Shown here one piece after another: positions 56,794 through 63,665 of a DNA stretch of 64,000 bases. The stretch is from Listeria cossartiae subsp. cossartiae (lineage in GTDB: Bacteria > Bacillota > Bacilli > Lactobacillales > Listeriaceae). Each line of letters begins with the position of its first letter. Position 1 is the first letter of the stretch. The stretch covers positions 1,353,200 through 1,417,199 of the forward strand of contig NZ_JAASUI010000001.1 of assembly GCF_014224155.1 (NCBI RefSeq), read 5' to 3'. A program made the position numbers and the translations under genes. The notes below the pieces were generated by a model, which did no database searches, was not told the origin of the DNA, and saw nothing but the letters and a program-made list of their open reading frames with translations.

Positions 56794-58546
56794 CTGCCGC
56801 ACCCCCTTCTTCCAAAGCTTCCTCCAATTGTTGCTCATGGAACATTTCCGCATACCAGCCATCTAAAGCCATGAGTTCCATATGCGTTCCTCGCTCCACA
56901 ATTTGCCCTTTGTCAATCACAATAATTAAATTCGCATGTTCCACAGAGCTAAGTCTGTGTGCGCTGATGATCGTCGTCTTATCAGAACGATTTTCTTTTA
57001 AATTAGCTAAAATTTGTTCTTCTGTTTTCGCATCTACCGCCGAAAGTGCATCATCTAAAATAAGCAATTCCGGGTTCATAATTAGCGCACGTGCAATCGC
57101 AAGTCGCTGCTTCTGTCCACCCGAAAGTGAAACACCGCGCTCGCCGACAACCGTATCATAGCCATTTTCAAAGCCAAGAATATCTTCATCAACTGAAACG
57201 AGCTGCGCGATATTGCTCACTTCTTCCTGCGATGCATCTGGTTTACCAAAACGAATATTATCTCGCACTGTTGTCGAAAATAAAAACTGATCTTGCGGCA
57301 CATAACCAATCGCTTCCCGTAAAGCTCGAACCGTATAATCTTGAATTTTCACATCAGCGAAAGCAATTTTCCCCTCATACGTATCATATTCACGCATTAA
57401 AAGTTTTAATAAGGATGTTTTCCCAGAACCAGTTCGGCCAACAATCCCCAACGTTTCGCCAGCTTTTAATTCAAAATGAATAGCAGACAAGACGGGTTCG
57501 GTTTCATCTGGATACGTAAATCGGTCCATTTCTACTTGTAAGTCACCAACCGGAACCGTGTCAATCGCGCCATCATGGTCAAGCACATCTTCTTTTTCCG
57601 CAAGTAAATGTTGCACCCGGTCATAAGATGCATTCCCGCGCTGGATAATATTGTATAAGAAGCCAAATGCTAACATCGGCCAAATTAATAAAAATAAGTA
57701 GTTTGAAAATGCAATCACTTGCCCGATAGTCAACTGCCCATCAACAACAAATTTCGCGCCAAAACCGAGGGAAAGCACAAAAGAAATCCCTACAATAATC
57801 GAAATCATCGGATCGAACATCGCATCCACTTTTGCAACAGAAATATTTTTCTGAACGACTTCTTTGGTTTGTTTCGCAAAATCTTGAATATCTTCTTTTT
57901 CTTGCCCGAATGTCCGTGTTACTTTAATTCCGGAAATACTCTCTTGCGTTTTATCATTTAGCATCGAAAAAGCTGCTTGTGCCCCGTGGAAACGGTCATG
58001 TAGCTTTTTACCTAGAATCGAACTTCCGAGTACCATAAACGGCATCGGCAGTAACGCAATCAATGTCAGCCGCCAGTCAATCGTAATCGCCATTGTCGCA
58101 ATAACAGTTCCGCCCGTTAAAACCGAGTCTGATAAAGTTAAAACACCGATTCCTGCCACTTGCTGAATGGCTGTAATATCATTTGTGGCATGTGCCATTA
58201 AATCCCCCGTACGATACCGTTGGAAGAAAAATGGTGACATCTTCGTAAAATGTTCAAATAATCGTAAGCGTAACGTTCGTTGTAATTTATTATCAGAACC
58301 GAAAATCAACATCCGCCAAACATAGCGACCGCCATATGCAAGAACAGCTGCCACAACGAGAATAACCATCCATTTAATCAATTTATCTTTTGTCAGCGAG
58401 TCGTTCGTCACAGCATCAACCGTATAACCGATAATTTGCGGTGGAACCAGCTGTAAAAGCGCAATCGTAAACAAAATTGTTACCCCAAACGCATAAGATT
58501 TCCAATTTTCTTTAAAAAACCAGCCTAATGCTTTATAAATTTTCAA
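56777..58546 (-). CDS. ABC multidrug exporter half-transporter, degenerate-site subunit
   Basis: 589 residues with six transmembrane helices and an ATPase domain. Walker A GRTGSGKTS and signature VSLSGGQKQRL are canonical, but Walker B reads LLILDDALSAVD, with Asp in place of the catalytic Glu. This is the non-hydrolysing site of a heterodimer. Start is TTG at 58544-58546, preceded by a long GGGAGGGAAGG site; upstream codons in the frame run through a terminator hairpin. First structural gene of the operon, controlled by the sORF/attenuator leader just upstream. Confidence 0.92.
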   Translation of the reverse strand: MKIYKALGWFFKENWKSYAFGVTILFTIALLQLVPPQIIGYTVDAVTNDSLTKDKLIKWMVILVVAAVLAYGGRYVWRMLIFGSDNKLQRTLRLRLFEHFTKMSPFFFQRYRTGDLMAHATNDITAIQQVAGIGVLTLSDSVLTGGTVIATMAITIDWRLTLIALLPMPFMVLGSSILGKKLHDRFHGAQAAFSMLNDKTQESISGIKVTRTFGQEKEDIQDFAKQTKEVVQKNISVAKVDAMFDPMISIIVGISFVLSLGFGAKFVVDGQLTIGQVIAFSNYLFLLIWPMLAFGFLYNIIQRGNASYDRVQHLLAEKEDVLDHDGAIDTVPVGDLQVEMDRFTYPDETEPVLSAIHFELKAGETLGIVGRTGSGKTSLLKLLMREYDTYEGKIAFADVKIQDYTVRALREAIGYVPQDQFLFSTTVRDNIRFGKPDASQEEVSNIAQLVSVDEDILGFENGYDTVVGERGVSLSGGQKQRLAIARALIMNPELLILDDALSAVDAKTEEQILANLKENRSDKTTIISAHRLSSVEHANLIIVIDKGQIVERGTHMELMALDGWYAEMFHEQQLEEALEEGGAADGSDE

Positions 58547-58578
58547 ACAACCTTCCCTCCCTTTTTTCCTTAAAATTG

Positions 58579-58616
58579 AACAAATAAAAATAATGGACCT
58601 ATTTCTGCCCATTATT
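58579..58616 (-). terminator. Attenuator-type terminator before the ABC exporter genes
   Basis: AATAATGGGC and GTCCATTATT pair over 10 positions (one G-U) around an 8-base loop (58599-58606), followed by TTTATTTGTT on the minus strand. It sits between the small ORF and the exporter, so most transcripts should stop here unless an alternative fold forms. ACAAATAAA at 58636-58644 region could pair with the T-rich tail. Confidence 0.7.
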
Positions 58617-58667
58617 ACCCGAAAAAATATATTTATTTGTCACCACTTTGTATAAAATAAAACCAAA

Positions 58668-58766
58668 TTAAAGGAGAGCTCCCTTGTTCTCGAAATGGTC
58701 CGGTGAAATAAATTCTATTTTTACGCGCAATAATGCCTTGTTTGAAGTCTTCATATAATTATTCAT
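58668..58766 (-). CDS. 32-residue leader peptide upstream of the ABC exporter
   Basis: ATG at 58764-58766 follows a strong AAAGGAGGA site by 8 bases. The peptide begins MNNYMKTSNKALLRVKIEF and ends DHFENKGALL; it resembles nothing I know. It lies in the leader between a plausible promoter and an intrinsic terminator that precedes the exporter genes. This is the arrangement of BmrB before bmrCD in Bacillus, where ribosome stalling by antibiotics opens the terminator. Function as a stall-sensing leader is inference. Confidence 0.72.
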   Translation of the reverse strand: MNNYMKTSNKALLRVKIEFISPDHFENKGALL

Positions 58767-58803
58767 CGTCCATTCCTCCTTTGTTTTATTATGCAACGTT
58801 ATT

Positions 58804-58832
58804 AGTTTAACCGATTTTTTTTGAAAGCGCAA
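58804..58832 (-). promoter_or_regulatory. Promoter of the leader-peptide/ABC exporter unit
   Basis: TTGCGC (58827-58832), 17 bases, TAAACT (58804-58809) on the minus strand. Leader to the exporter is about 250 bases. Confidence 0.55.
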
Positions 58833-58875
58833 CAAATAATTGCAAATTGTTTAAAAATTATTTTTATTACATAAA

Positions 58876-58915
58876 AGAAAAGCATAACGATTATCGTACC
58901 TATCGTTATGCTTTC
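58876..58915 (-). terminator. Terminator after the secreted-protein gene
   Basis: AAAGCATAACGAT and ATCGTTATGCTTT form a 13-bp stem around about 9 bases; T-rich tail on the minus strand. Confidence 0.88.
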
Positions 58916-58918
58916 ACC

Positions 58919-59539
58919 TTATTTTTCTTCTGGAACTACTTGGTTTTCCACTGCTTCTTCATATAGCTCAAATTCTTCTGTTTTAATAACTTCTTTTTCC
59001 GTATCAATGTTTTTCGTTTTCTCATCGAAGGAAATAGTCGAGTTCCCGCCCGCTACAAGCAAGGAGCCATCGTCTTGTATATATGCAGTGAAGATGTATA
59101 CTTTGCCTACTTCCGGCAGTTGGTCATCTTCAAATACATCATAAGCAGATCCGTCTTCACGAATTCCGCCTTGTTTTTCAAGTGAAATTTCTTTATTGAT
59201 TGTTAATTCATTTTTTAAATTAGTAATTACTTCTACTTTATAATTTGTATACGCCTCACCAATGTATGCTATCGAACCATCTTCTTGCTCGATTGGTGTT
59301 TTATTTTTATAAGCAGTTCCTGTCTCTTCTGTTACTTTCCCTACAAAAACATAATCAGCGTCACCAACGACTTCATTCGGATTATCTACATCAAGTGTAT
59401 AGTCGGAAAAAATGGCATAAGTTGGTACGTCTTTTTTCTTTGGTTCTGCTTTTTCGGCATACGTATTTACTGTCAAGAAACAGCCGACGCCTAAAATACT
59501 AACTACTGAAGCAATAATTCCCATAGTTGTTTTTTTCAA
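58919..59539 (-). CDS. Secreted acidic protein, partner of the metzincin gene
   Basis: 206 residues with an N-terminal signal (KKTTMGIIASVVSILGVGCF, cleavage likely after VNTYA). The mature part has two recognisable stretches, DADYVFVGKVTEETG and GKVYIFTAYIQDDGSLLV, suggestive of a beta-rich fold, and ends in a very acidic helix. No LPXTG, so it is released or loosely attached. The start is TTG with AGGGG upstream. It follows the metzincin gene by 15 bases and ends at a terminator, so the two form an operon. The fold resembles other Firmicute extracellular proteins of unknown function. Confidence 0.78.
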   Translation of the reverse strand: MKKTTMGIIASVVSILGVGCFLTVNTYAEKAEPKKKDVPTYAIFSDYTLDVDNPNEVVGDADYVFVGKVTEETGTAYKNKTPIEQEDGSIAYIGEAYTNYKVEVITNLKNELTINKEISLEKQGGIREDGSAYDVFEDDQLPEVGKVYIFTAYIQDDGSLLVAGGNSTISFDEKTKNIDTEKEVIKTEEFELYEEAVENQVVPEEK

Positions 59540-59554
59540 TGTGAGTACCCCTTT

Positions 59555-60049
59555 TTAATATTTTTTGTATGCTGCGTCATACGATATTTTATCATTCGTG
59601 GATAAAGTTGTTTTCGACGTACTGTACTGATACATAACGTCCGAAGATGCATTATGCGCTAGTCGTAAACCATGTCCCAGTTCATGTGTAGCTACATTTT
59701 GTTTCCCCGCGTTATTCTTTTTATCCATATTTTTCTTATTAAAAGTGATTTTCCCATTGCTATAAGTCGTTGCATTGATATTATTATTTGCTGAAATATC
59801 ACTACAATATACATCTGATTTATTCGTTGCAGATGCTGGTCTAATAACACCTTTTTTATAGGCATTCCAAGTGTTAGCGCCACTTCTAATAAAAGACATA
59901 TATTTTGAATTTCCGGAGTAATCCATGTGTTTGCTAGAATCCACTAGATCCCAGCCATTAATTTTTGCTGCTGCACTCGCTTCTTGTCCTGGAAGGAAAA
60001 CCGTCCATAAGCAGACAAACGCTACTAACAATGTTACTAATTTCTTCAT
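59555..60049 (-). CDS. Small secreted metzincin-type metalloprotease
   Basis: 164 residues: signal peptide (VTLLVAFVCLWTVFLPG, cleavage after EASA) and a compact catalytic domain. The zinc motif is VATHELGHGLRLAH, the HExxH-x5-H form of metzincins, followed by a Met-turn SSDVMYQYS, as in matrixins and snapalysins. The usual Gly at the eighth position of HExxHxxGxxH is Arg here. There is no propeptide cysteine switch. It should act outside the cell. A GAGGGG site precedes ATG. First gene of a pair with the acidic secreted protein, which may be its inhibitor or substrate (inference only). Confidence 0.87.
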   Translation of the reverse strand: MKKLVTLLVAFVCLWTVFLPGQEASAAAKINGWDLVDSSKHMDYSGNSKYMSFIRSGANTWNAYKKGVIRPASATNKSDVYCSDISANNNINATTYSNGKITFNKKNMDKKNNAGKQNVATHELGHGLRLAHNASSDVMYQYSTSKTTLSTNDKISYDAAYKKY

Positions 60050-60127
60050 TCTGTGTCGCCCCTCTTTGTAAGTAATTGTTTAGTTAGATGAAACCGTATA
60101 CATATCCTGTTAAAAATAAAATTATTT

Positions 60128-60241
60128 TTAACATTCTTCCCTTAGAATACAGTTTTTCCACCTTCTTCTAACCAATTTTGGATCCGCTATTTTATCTATT
60201 AAAATCCCCATCAGCGTTTCGTTCAAATTGGCCTGATGCAT
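60128..60241 (-). CDS. Possible 37-residue ORF upstream of the metzincin gene
   Basis: ATG at 60239-60241 with GGAAG 8 bases upstream; the peptide begins MHQANLNETLMGILIDKIAD and ends WKNCILREEC. Composition looks protein-like (amphipathic, then basic). A second frame through the same bases starts with GTG and is only 24 codons long. Could be a remnant or a peptide gene; no homologue is recognised. Confidence 0.3.
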   Translation of the reverse strand: MHQANLNETLMGILIDKIADPKLVRRRWKNCILREEC

Positions 60242-60409
60242 AAAAAGTACTTCCTTTTTTGCTCACCTCTTTCTTTGAAGTTATCATAAAAATAGGAATT
60301 ACTTTAAACAACCTATTGTTATTACTCCACTAAAAACATGTTCAGTTAAGAGCATACTATCAGTCAATCGCTTAAAAAAATTTCCCTCGCTTAAAAAATT
60401 GTACCATGA

Positions 60410-60690
60410 ATTTCGACTGTATAACCAAAAATGTAATGAAATGCCAGTTTTAGGTCGCGAATGACTTAAAAAGACTCTTAATTATAATCATTATTACTCT
60501 TTTTGAGCTAAAAGTTACTGTAAACCCGCATTTCCACTCGTTTTAGAGTGATTTTTTATTTTTTATACATCAGATTTGTGAGACTTCACTAAATGTTCAT
60601 AATCCCCTATTAGCACCTCAATATTTAATACTGTTAACTGTAAAAACATATAAAATATTATATTTCTATCGCATAAATATTCACCAATGG
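60410..60690. repeat. Repeated upstream element, diverged copy A
   Basis: Contains the 26-bp core at 60418-60443, beginning TGTATAACCAAAAATG, identical to copies B and C. Beyond it the similarity is weaker but co-linear: GTCGCGAA, then GTTCATA at the same 177-base offset as in copy B, and TATTCACCAA near the end. The rest of 60242-60743 holds no supported gene. On the minus strand the core faces the metzincin operon, about 370 bases away. Confidence 0.75.
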
Positions 60691-60708
60691 TATATTAAAC
60701 TTTGATAA

Positions 60709-60743
60709 ATAAAAAAACCTCGATCTTTTATCGAGGTTTTTAG
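60709..60743 (-). terminator. Terminator of the small membrane protein cluster
   Basis: AAAAACCTCGAT and ATCGAGGTTTTT pair perfectly around 5 bases, then T run on the minus strand. Confidence 0.92.
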
Positions 60744-60983
60744 CTATATACTAATGATAATACTCACTACCATAACGACTATACCGAATACAAATGCCAC
60801 GAAGAATCCATACCATTTCTCTTTATAGGTAGCAAACGCGGAAACTGCATAAATAAGCAAATAGACTAGTTGTAGCCAGAGCGGTGAATTCATTCCTTCT
60901 TTCGTCTGTATCATCGTCCACAAACTATTTAGTAAAAATAGCATAAATAAACCAATTAAAACTATCTTGATGATTTTTTTCAT
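60744..60983 (-). CDS. Small three-helix membrane protein
   Basis: 79 residues: KIVLIGLFMLFLLNSLW, WLQLVYLLIYAVSAFATY and YGFFVAFVFGIVVMVVSIII are the hydrophobic segments. No family recognised. AGGGAG precedes ATG. Last of four tiny membrane-protein genes on the minus strand; it ends at a strong terminator. Confidence 0.72.
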   Translation of the reverse strand: MKKIIKIVLIGLFMLFLLNSLWTMIQTKEGMNSPLWLQLVYLLIYAVSAFATYKEKWYGFFVAFVFGIVVMVVSIIISI

Positions 60984-61086
60984 GTTGCTCTCCCTTTGTC
61001 GTTAATATTCTCTTTCTCAAGTATAGCAAAAAAAAGATGGATGTTAAACCATTTTTAGCGTGGAAAAAATACATGATTAAAAAGTA

Positions 61087-61305
61087 TTATTTGTACGGAT
61101 CGAAATTATTAAGTAATACCAGAATAGCGATAATAACTAAATCCACGCGCAAAACATCTTTCTTATCTGCCATACAAAAAGCATGAATCAAACAGCCTAA
61201 AATGAGAATTGGCCAAGTTAGCGATTCATTAATCATCGAAGAGCCAAGTACTGCTAATAGCATTATAATTATAAAAGTGTATTCAATCCCTTTAGATTTA
61301 CTCAT
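61087..61305 (-). CDS. Small two- to three-helix membrane protein
   Basis: 72 residues: YTFIIIMLLAVLGSSMI, WPILILGCLIHAFCM and VDLVIIAILVLLNNF are hydrophobic, with a charged loop ADKKDVLR between the last two. AAAGGAG precedes ATG. Not recognised. Third gene in the cluster, 103 bases before the next. Confidence 0.72.
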   Translation of the reverse strand: MSKSKGIEYTFIIIMLLAVLGSSMINESLTWPILILGCLIHAFCMADKKDVLRVDLVIIAILVLLNNFDPYK

Positions 61306-61434
61306 TTTTTGTTTCTCCTTTGTAGTTGGTGAAGTTTGTGTCAGTACTGTTTGATTGTACGACGAGTTTCTGCTATCGTTCTTTAAATTAAGAGGTAACT
61401 TTCTATTTGCCCACTTTGCAAGGGTTGCTTCTTT

Positions 61435-61566
61435 TTATCGTTGTTGTTTTTTTCTACGTTTAATTTTACGAATGCAAGCAATACCCCCAATAAGTAGTAG
61501 TAGTAAAATTATTACCCATAAAGTATCATAATAACTAAAAACATTTCCAAGTATCAAATGAATCAC
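61435..61566 (-). CDS. 43-residue single-helix membrane peptide (GTG start)
   Basis: An open frame of 43 codons from GTG (61564-61566) encodes one strongly hydrophobic helix (TLWVIILLLLLIGGIACI) and a very basic tail (RKIKRRKKQQR). The ribosome site is weak (AAATGGAT). The helix-plus-basic-tail pattern and position between two other small membrane-protein genes make it credible. It is too short for standard gene calling. Confidence 0.5.
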   Translation of the reverse strand: MIHLILGNVFSYYDTLWVIILLLLLIGGIACIRKIKRRKKQQR

Positions 61567-61612
61567 ACATCCATTTCAAAATTTAATGTTTGAATAAAAT
61601 AGCTTTCATGAT

Positions 61613-61798
61613 TTAACTATGACTAGCTTCTTTCTTTGCATTCCTGTATCTTAAAGTTTGGAATGCTGTGCCTAAAAGTGATATAAAAGCACATGCCAAC
61701 ATAATTAGAAAGCCTGTTGCAAAATAGATACATATAGAAGCTATGACAGTAAACACATAAACTCCTATAAGCCATTTTTCCATGCTTACTTTTTTCAT
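61613..61798 (-). CDS. Small two-helix membrane protein
   Basis: 61 residues: LIGVYVFTVIASICIYFATG and LIMLACAFISLLGTAFQTL are the helices, and the ends are basic. AAGGATG lies upstream of ATG. It is the first gene downstream of repeat copy B on the minus strand, about 150 bases from its core, and probably leads the four-gene cluster. Confidence 0.68.
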   Translation of the reverse strand: MKKVSMEKWLIGVYVFTVIASICIYFATGFLIMLACAFISLLGTAFQTLRYRNAKKEASHS

Positions 61799-61931
61799 TT
61801 ATTTCCACATCCTTCATAATTTAATGTTCAACCATACGGGCGATATTTATGTGTATATGATTTGAGTAAGCCCGCATAATTTGAATTTTTACTTTCTCTT
61901 GGATAGCTAATATTTATCACAAATATAATTT

Positions 61932-62266
61932 AGCATAAAAAAACAATGTATAACCAAAAATGTAATGAAATGTCCGATTCTTGTCGTGAACGATTAAAAA
62001 CAAAAGTTATTTAGAGTTATTCTTACACAAAATGAGTATCATTGTGTTTTTAGTCACAAAATAATACTCAGTATGAGTTAGTATTCACAATTTATGCACT
62101 TCTATTTCCACACTTCAAAAAATGTTCATATTTACTAAAAATATACGTTGTTTTATTTATTAAAATTGCTTATTTCTTTAAATATTTATCATTTTGAATT
62201 ATTACTAAGTGAATAATAAAGTATAAGTATTCACCAAATCTTACAATTATTGACTCCTAGTAAGCG
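61932..62266. repeat. Repeated upstream element, copy B (335 bp)
   Basis: Aligns without gaps to copy C (63666-64000): 308 of 335 positions identical by direct count. The 26-bp core is at 61947-61972. On the minus strand the core gives two ACATTT half-sites 10 bases apart, then GGTTATACA and, 9 bases further, TATGCT at the edge of the repeat, a possible -10. No coding frame is conserved between copies, so this is a regulatory or RNA element rather than a gene. Confidence 0.9.
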
Positions 62267-62283
62267 TGCATGAAAATATTTAA

Positions 62284-62323
62284 AAAGAAAAAGCCCCGCA
62301 TTTTCTAAGAAAACACGGGGTTT
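62284..62323 (-). terminator. Terminator after the 45-codon ORF
   Basis: AAAACCCCGTGTTTTC pairs with GAAAATGCGGGGCTTTT around 4 bases; the tail TTTTTCTTTTT is on the minus strand. Confidence 0.88.
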
Positions 62324-62334
62324 TACTAATCAAT

Positions 62335-62472
62335 TTAAAATTGACTTATTTTTTCACTTGGAACATAAGAAGTTTTTAAATACGTTGATAATACAACGAT
62401 TTTGTAGTCACGATAACTTTTATCCCACAAAAATCCCACAATGCTTTTTATTTGTATGATTCTATATGACAT
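62335..62472 (-). CDS. Possible 45-residue ORF
   Basis: ATG at 62470-62472 opens a 45-codon frame: MSYRIIQIKSIVGFLWDKSY and later YLKTSYVPSEKISQF. The stop is 11 bases before a strong terminator, which supports transcription of this stretch, but the ribosome site is weak (AGAAGAAA, distant). It may be a gene fragment; no family recognised. Confidence 0.35.
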   Translation of the reverse strand: MSYRIIQIKSIVGFLWDKSYRDYKIVVLSTYLKTSYVPSEKISQF

Positions 62473-62569
62473 TATATGACGAGTTTCTTCTATATAAATG
62501 GATGAATTTATATCCTTCCCTACTTACATTGGTTGTATGATGTGTACTTTACAAAAATACTATAATAAA

Positions 62570-62603
62570 AAAGACATCTAATAATTTCACTTAGATGTCT
62601 TTA
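62570..62603 (-). terminator. Terminator after the VanZ-like gene
   Basis: AAAGACATCTAA and TTAGATGTCTTT form a 12-bp stem around about 8-9 bases, with T run on the minus strand. Confidence 0.9.
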
Positions 62604-62608
62604 ATTTT

Positions 62609-63172
62609 TTACACATTTGGGTATAATCCCATTTTCCTTAACAAAGGCCTAAACATAACAAAAATCATATATCCAATAATGCCCCCAGAAAAGTTCAGTA
62701 TTACATCATCAATATCGACAAACTTAAAGGGTGCTTGATAAATAAGATCCTGTAATAATTGAACAAGTTCAATCCCGACGGTTGCTATAAAACTTATAGC
62801 AAAAACACTTTTCCATCTTAATTTTGGATAACATAATGGTAAAAGCATTCCAAGGGGAATAAACATAATAATATTTGCAACTATTTGAAAAGCAGCAGCT
62901 TCCCTTCCTGCAATAAACATTTCACTTATTGAATTAAAAGGAATTAAATTCATATAAGGGCCTGTTGCAAATATTTTTGTATCTTCTATCAAGAAAGTAT
63001 TTACCATAAGGGGAAAAATCGTATACTTGATTACACCACAAGCATATACATATAAACATGTTTTAAAGATAATCATCTCTAATTTTTCTCGTCTTTTCAA
63101 CCATCTTAATAAGAAAAAGACAATATATACAATTAAAGCGATTGTCATTACTAATCCAGAAAATCTAAGCAT
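62609..63172 (-). CDS. VanZ-like membrane protein
   Basis: 187 residues with five or so transmembrane helices and the VanZ-family core: LIPFNSISEMF, VANIIMFIPLGMLLPL, VGIELVQLLQDLI and FVDIDDVILNFSGGIIGY. VanZ gives low-level teicoplanin resistance; most family members have no known role but bear on cell-wall or peptide tolerance. It follows the small secreted protein gene by 17 bases and is probably co-transcribed with it under repeat copy C. Confidence 0.88.
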   Translation of the reverse strand: MLRFSGLVMTIALIVYIVFFLLRWLKRREKLEMIIFKTCLYVYACGVIKYTIFPLMVNTFLIEDTKIFATGPYMNLIPFNSISEMFIAGREAAAFQIVANIIMFIPLGMLLPLCYPKLRWKSVFAISFIATVGIELVQLLQDLIYQAPFKFVDIDDVILNFSGGIIGYMIFVMFRPLLRKMGLYPNV

Positions 63173-63189
63173 GTCAACTCTCCTAATTC

Positions 63190-63621
63190 TTAGTTACTAA
63201 TGGTTCCTTCGATTTTCACTGTGTACCAATCCATGGCTTTTTCAGCTTTTAAATAGTATTTACTTGATTTCACATTTGCTTTTGTTGGAAATTCTTTTGT
63301 CTTATTTTTATAAAAATAATTCTTTCCTGAAGAAATGGTGACTCTGCCATAGTAATCATCGAATCCAAATTTCTCTTTGTGCAAAGTTACCGTAGAGGTG
63401 GGATTACTATTCCCGAAGCCTTTAGCCGAAACGTTCAATTTAACCGTTCCTTTGTTCAATGAATGATATTTTCCATTTGCAGCACCACTTACAGCTCGAC
63501 GGTTCATCGAAATGGCTACTTTATTACTCGCTGCATAGGCTGTAATAATTGGGGTTGATATAATGCTTACACCTACAATTAAAGCCATTAGTCCTTTTAA
63601 TAATCTCATCTTTCTGTTCAT
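63190..63621 (-). CDS. Small secreted basic protein
   Basis: 143 residues with a clear signal peptide (RLLKGLMALIVGVSIISTPI, cleavage likely after AYAA). The mature domain of about 112 residues is rich in Lys, Ser, Gly and Tyr, e.g. KVAISMNRRAVSGAANGKYH and TSTVTLHKEKFGFDDYYGRV. It reads like a beta-sandwich of alternating polar/hydrophobic residues, has no cysteine and no wall anchor. I do not recognise the family. AAAAGGAGG precedes ATG. It is the closest gene to a repeat core (60 bases, copy C). A bacteriocin-like or host-interaction role is possible but unproven. Confidence 0.8.
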   Translation of the reverse strand: MNRKMRLLKGLMALIVGVSIISTPIITAYAASNKVAISMNRRAVSGAANGKYHSLNKGTVKLNVSAKGFGNSNPTSTVTLHKEKFGFDDYYGRVTISSGKNYFYKNKTKEFPTKANVKSSKYYLKAEKAMDWYTVKIEGTISN

Positions 63622-63665
63622 CTTGTTGCCTCCTTTTTTGTAATCAATAGTTGCAATGCAAGGGT

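Noticed and set aside
56794..56862. Longer N-terminus for the downstream ABC subunit
   Set aside because: It would lie wholly inside the upstream gene with no ribosome site; ATG at 56791-56793 follows GGGGGTG.
58547..58612. Longer N-terminus for the upstream ABC subunit
   Set aside because: The frame runs through the terminator hairpin; TTG at 58544-58546 has the strong ribosome site.
60110..60131. A/T palindrome TTAAAAATAA-TTT-TATTTTTAA as a terminator
   Set aside because: Stem is all A/T and no T run follows on the relevant strand; stability is too low.
60330..60400. AgrA-like boxes (CAGTTAAG) and TCGCTTAAAAAA direct repeat
   Set aside because: A single CAGTTAAG and a 19-base-spaced repeat do not match the expected paired spacing, so there is not enough to call an AgrA site.
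61613..61817. 64-residue overlapping frame beside the 61-residue gene
   Set aside because: It overlaps in another frame, lacks membrane character and its codons look like a shadow of the hydrophobic gene.
62420..62460. Possible phage attachment site (repeated ATCCCACAAAA-like sequence)
   Set aside because: ATCCCACA occurs twice close together, but there is no tRNA, integrase or distant matching repeat in the window.
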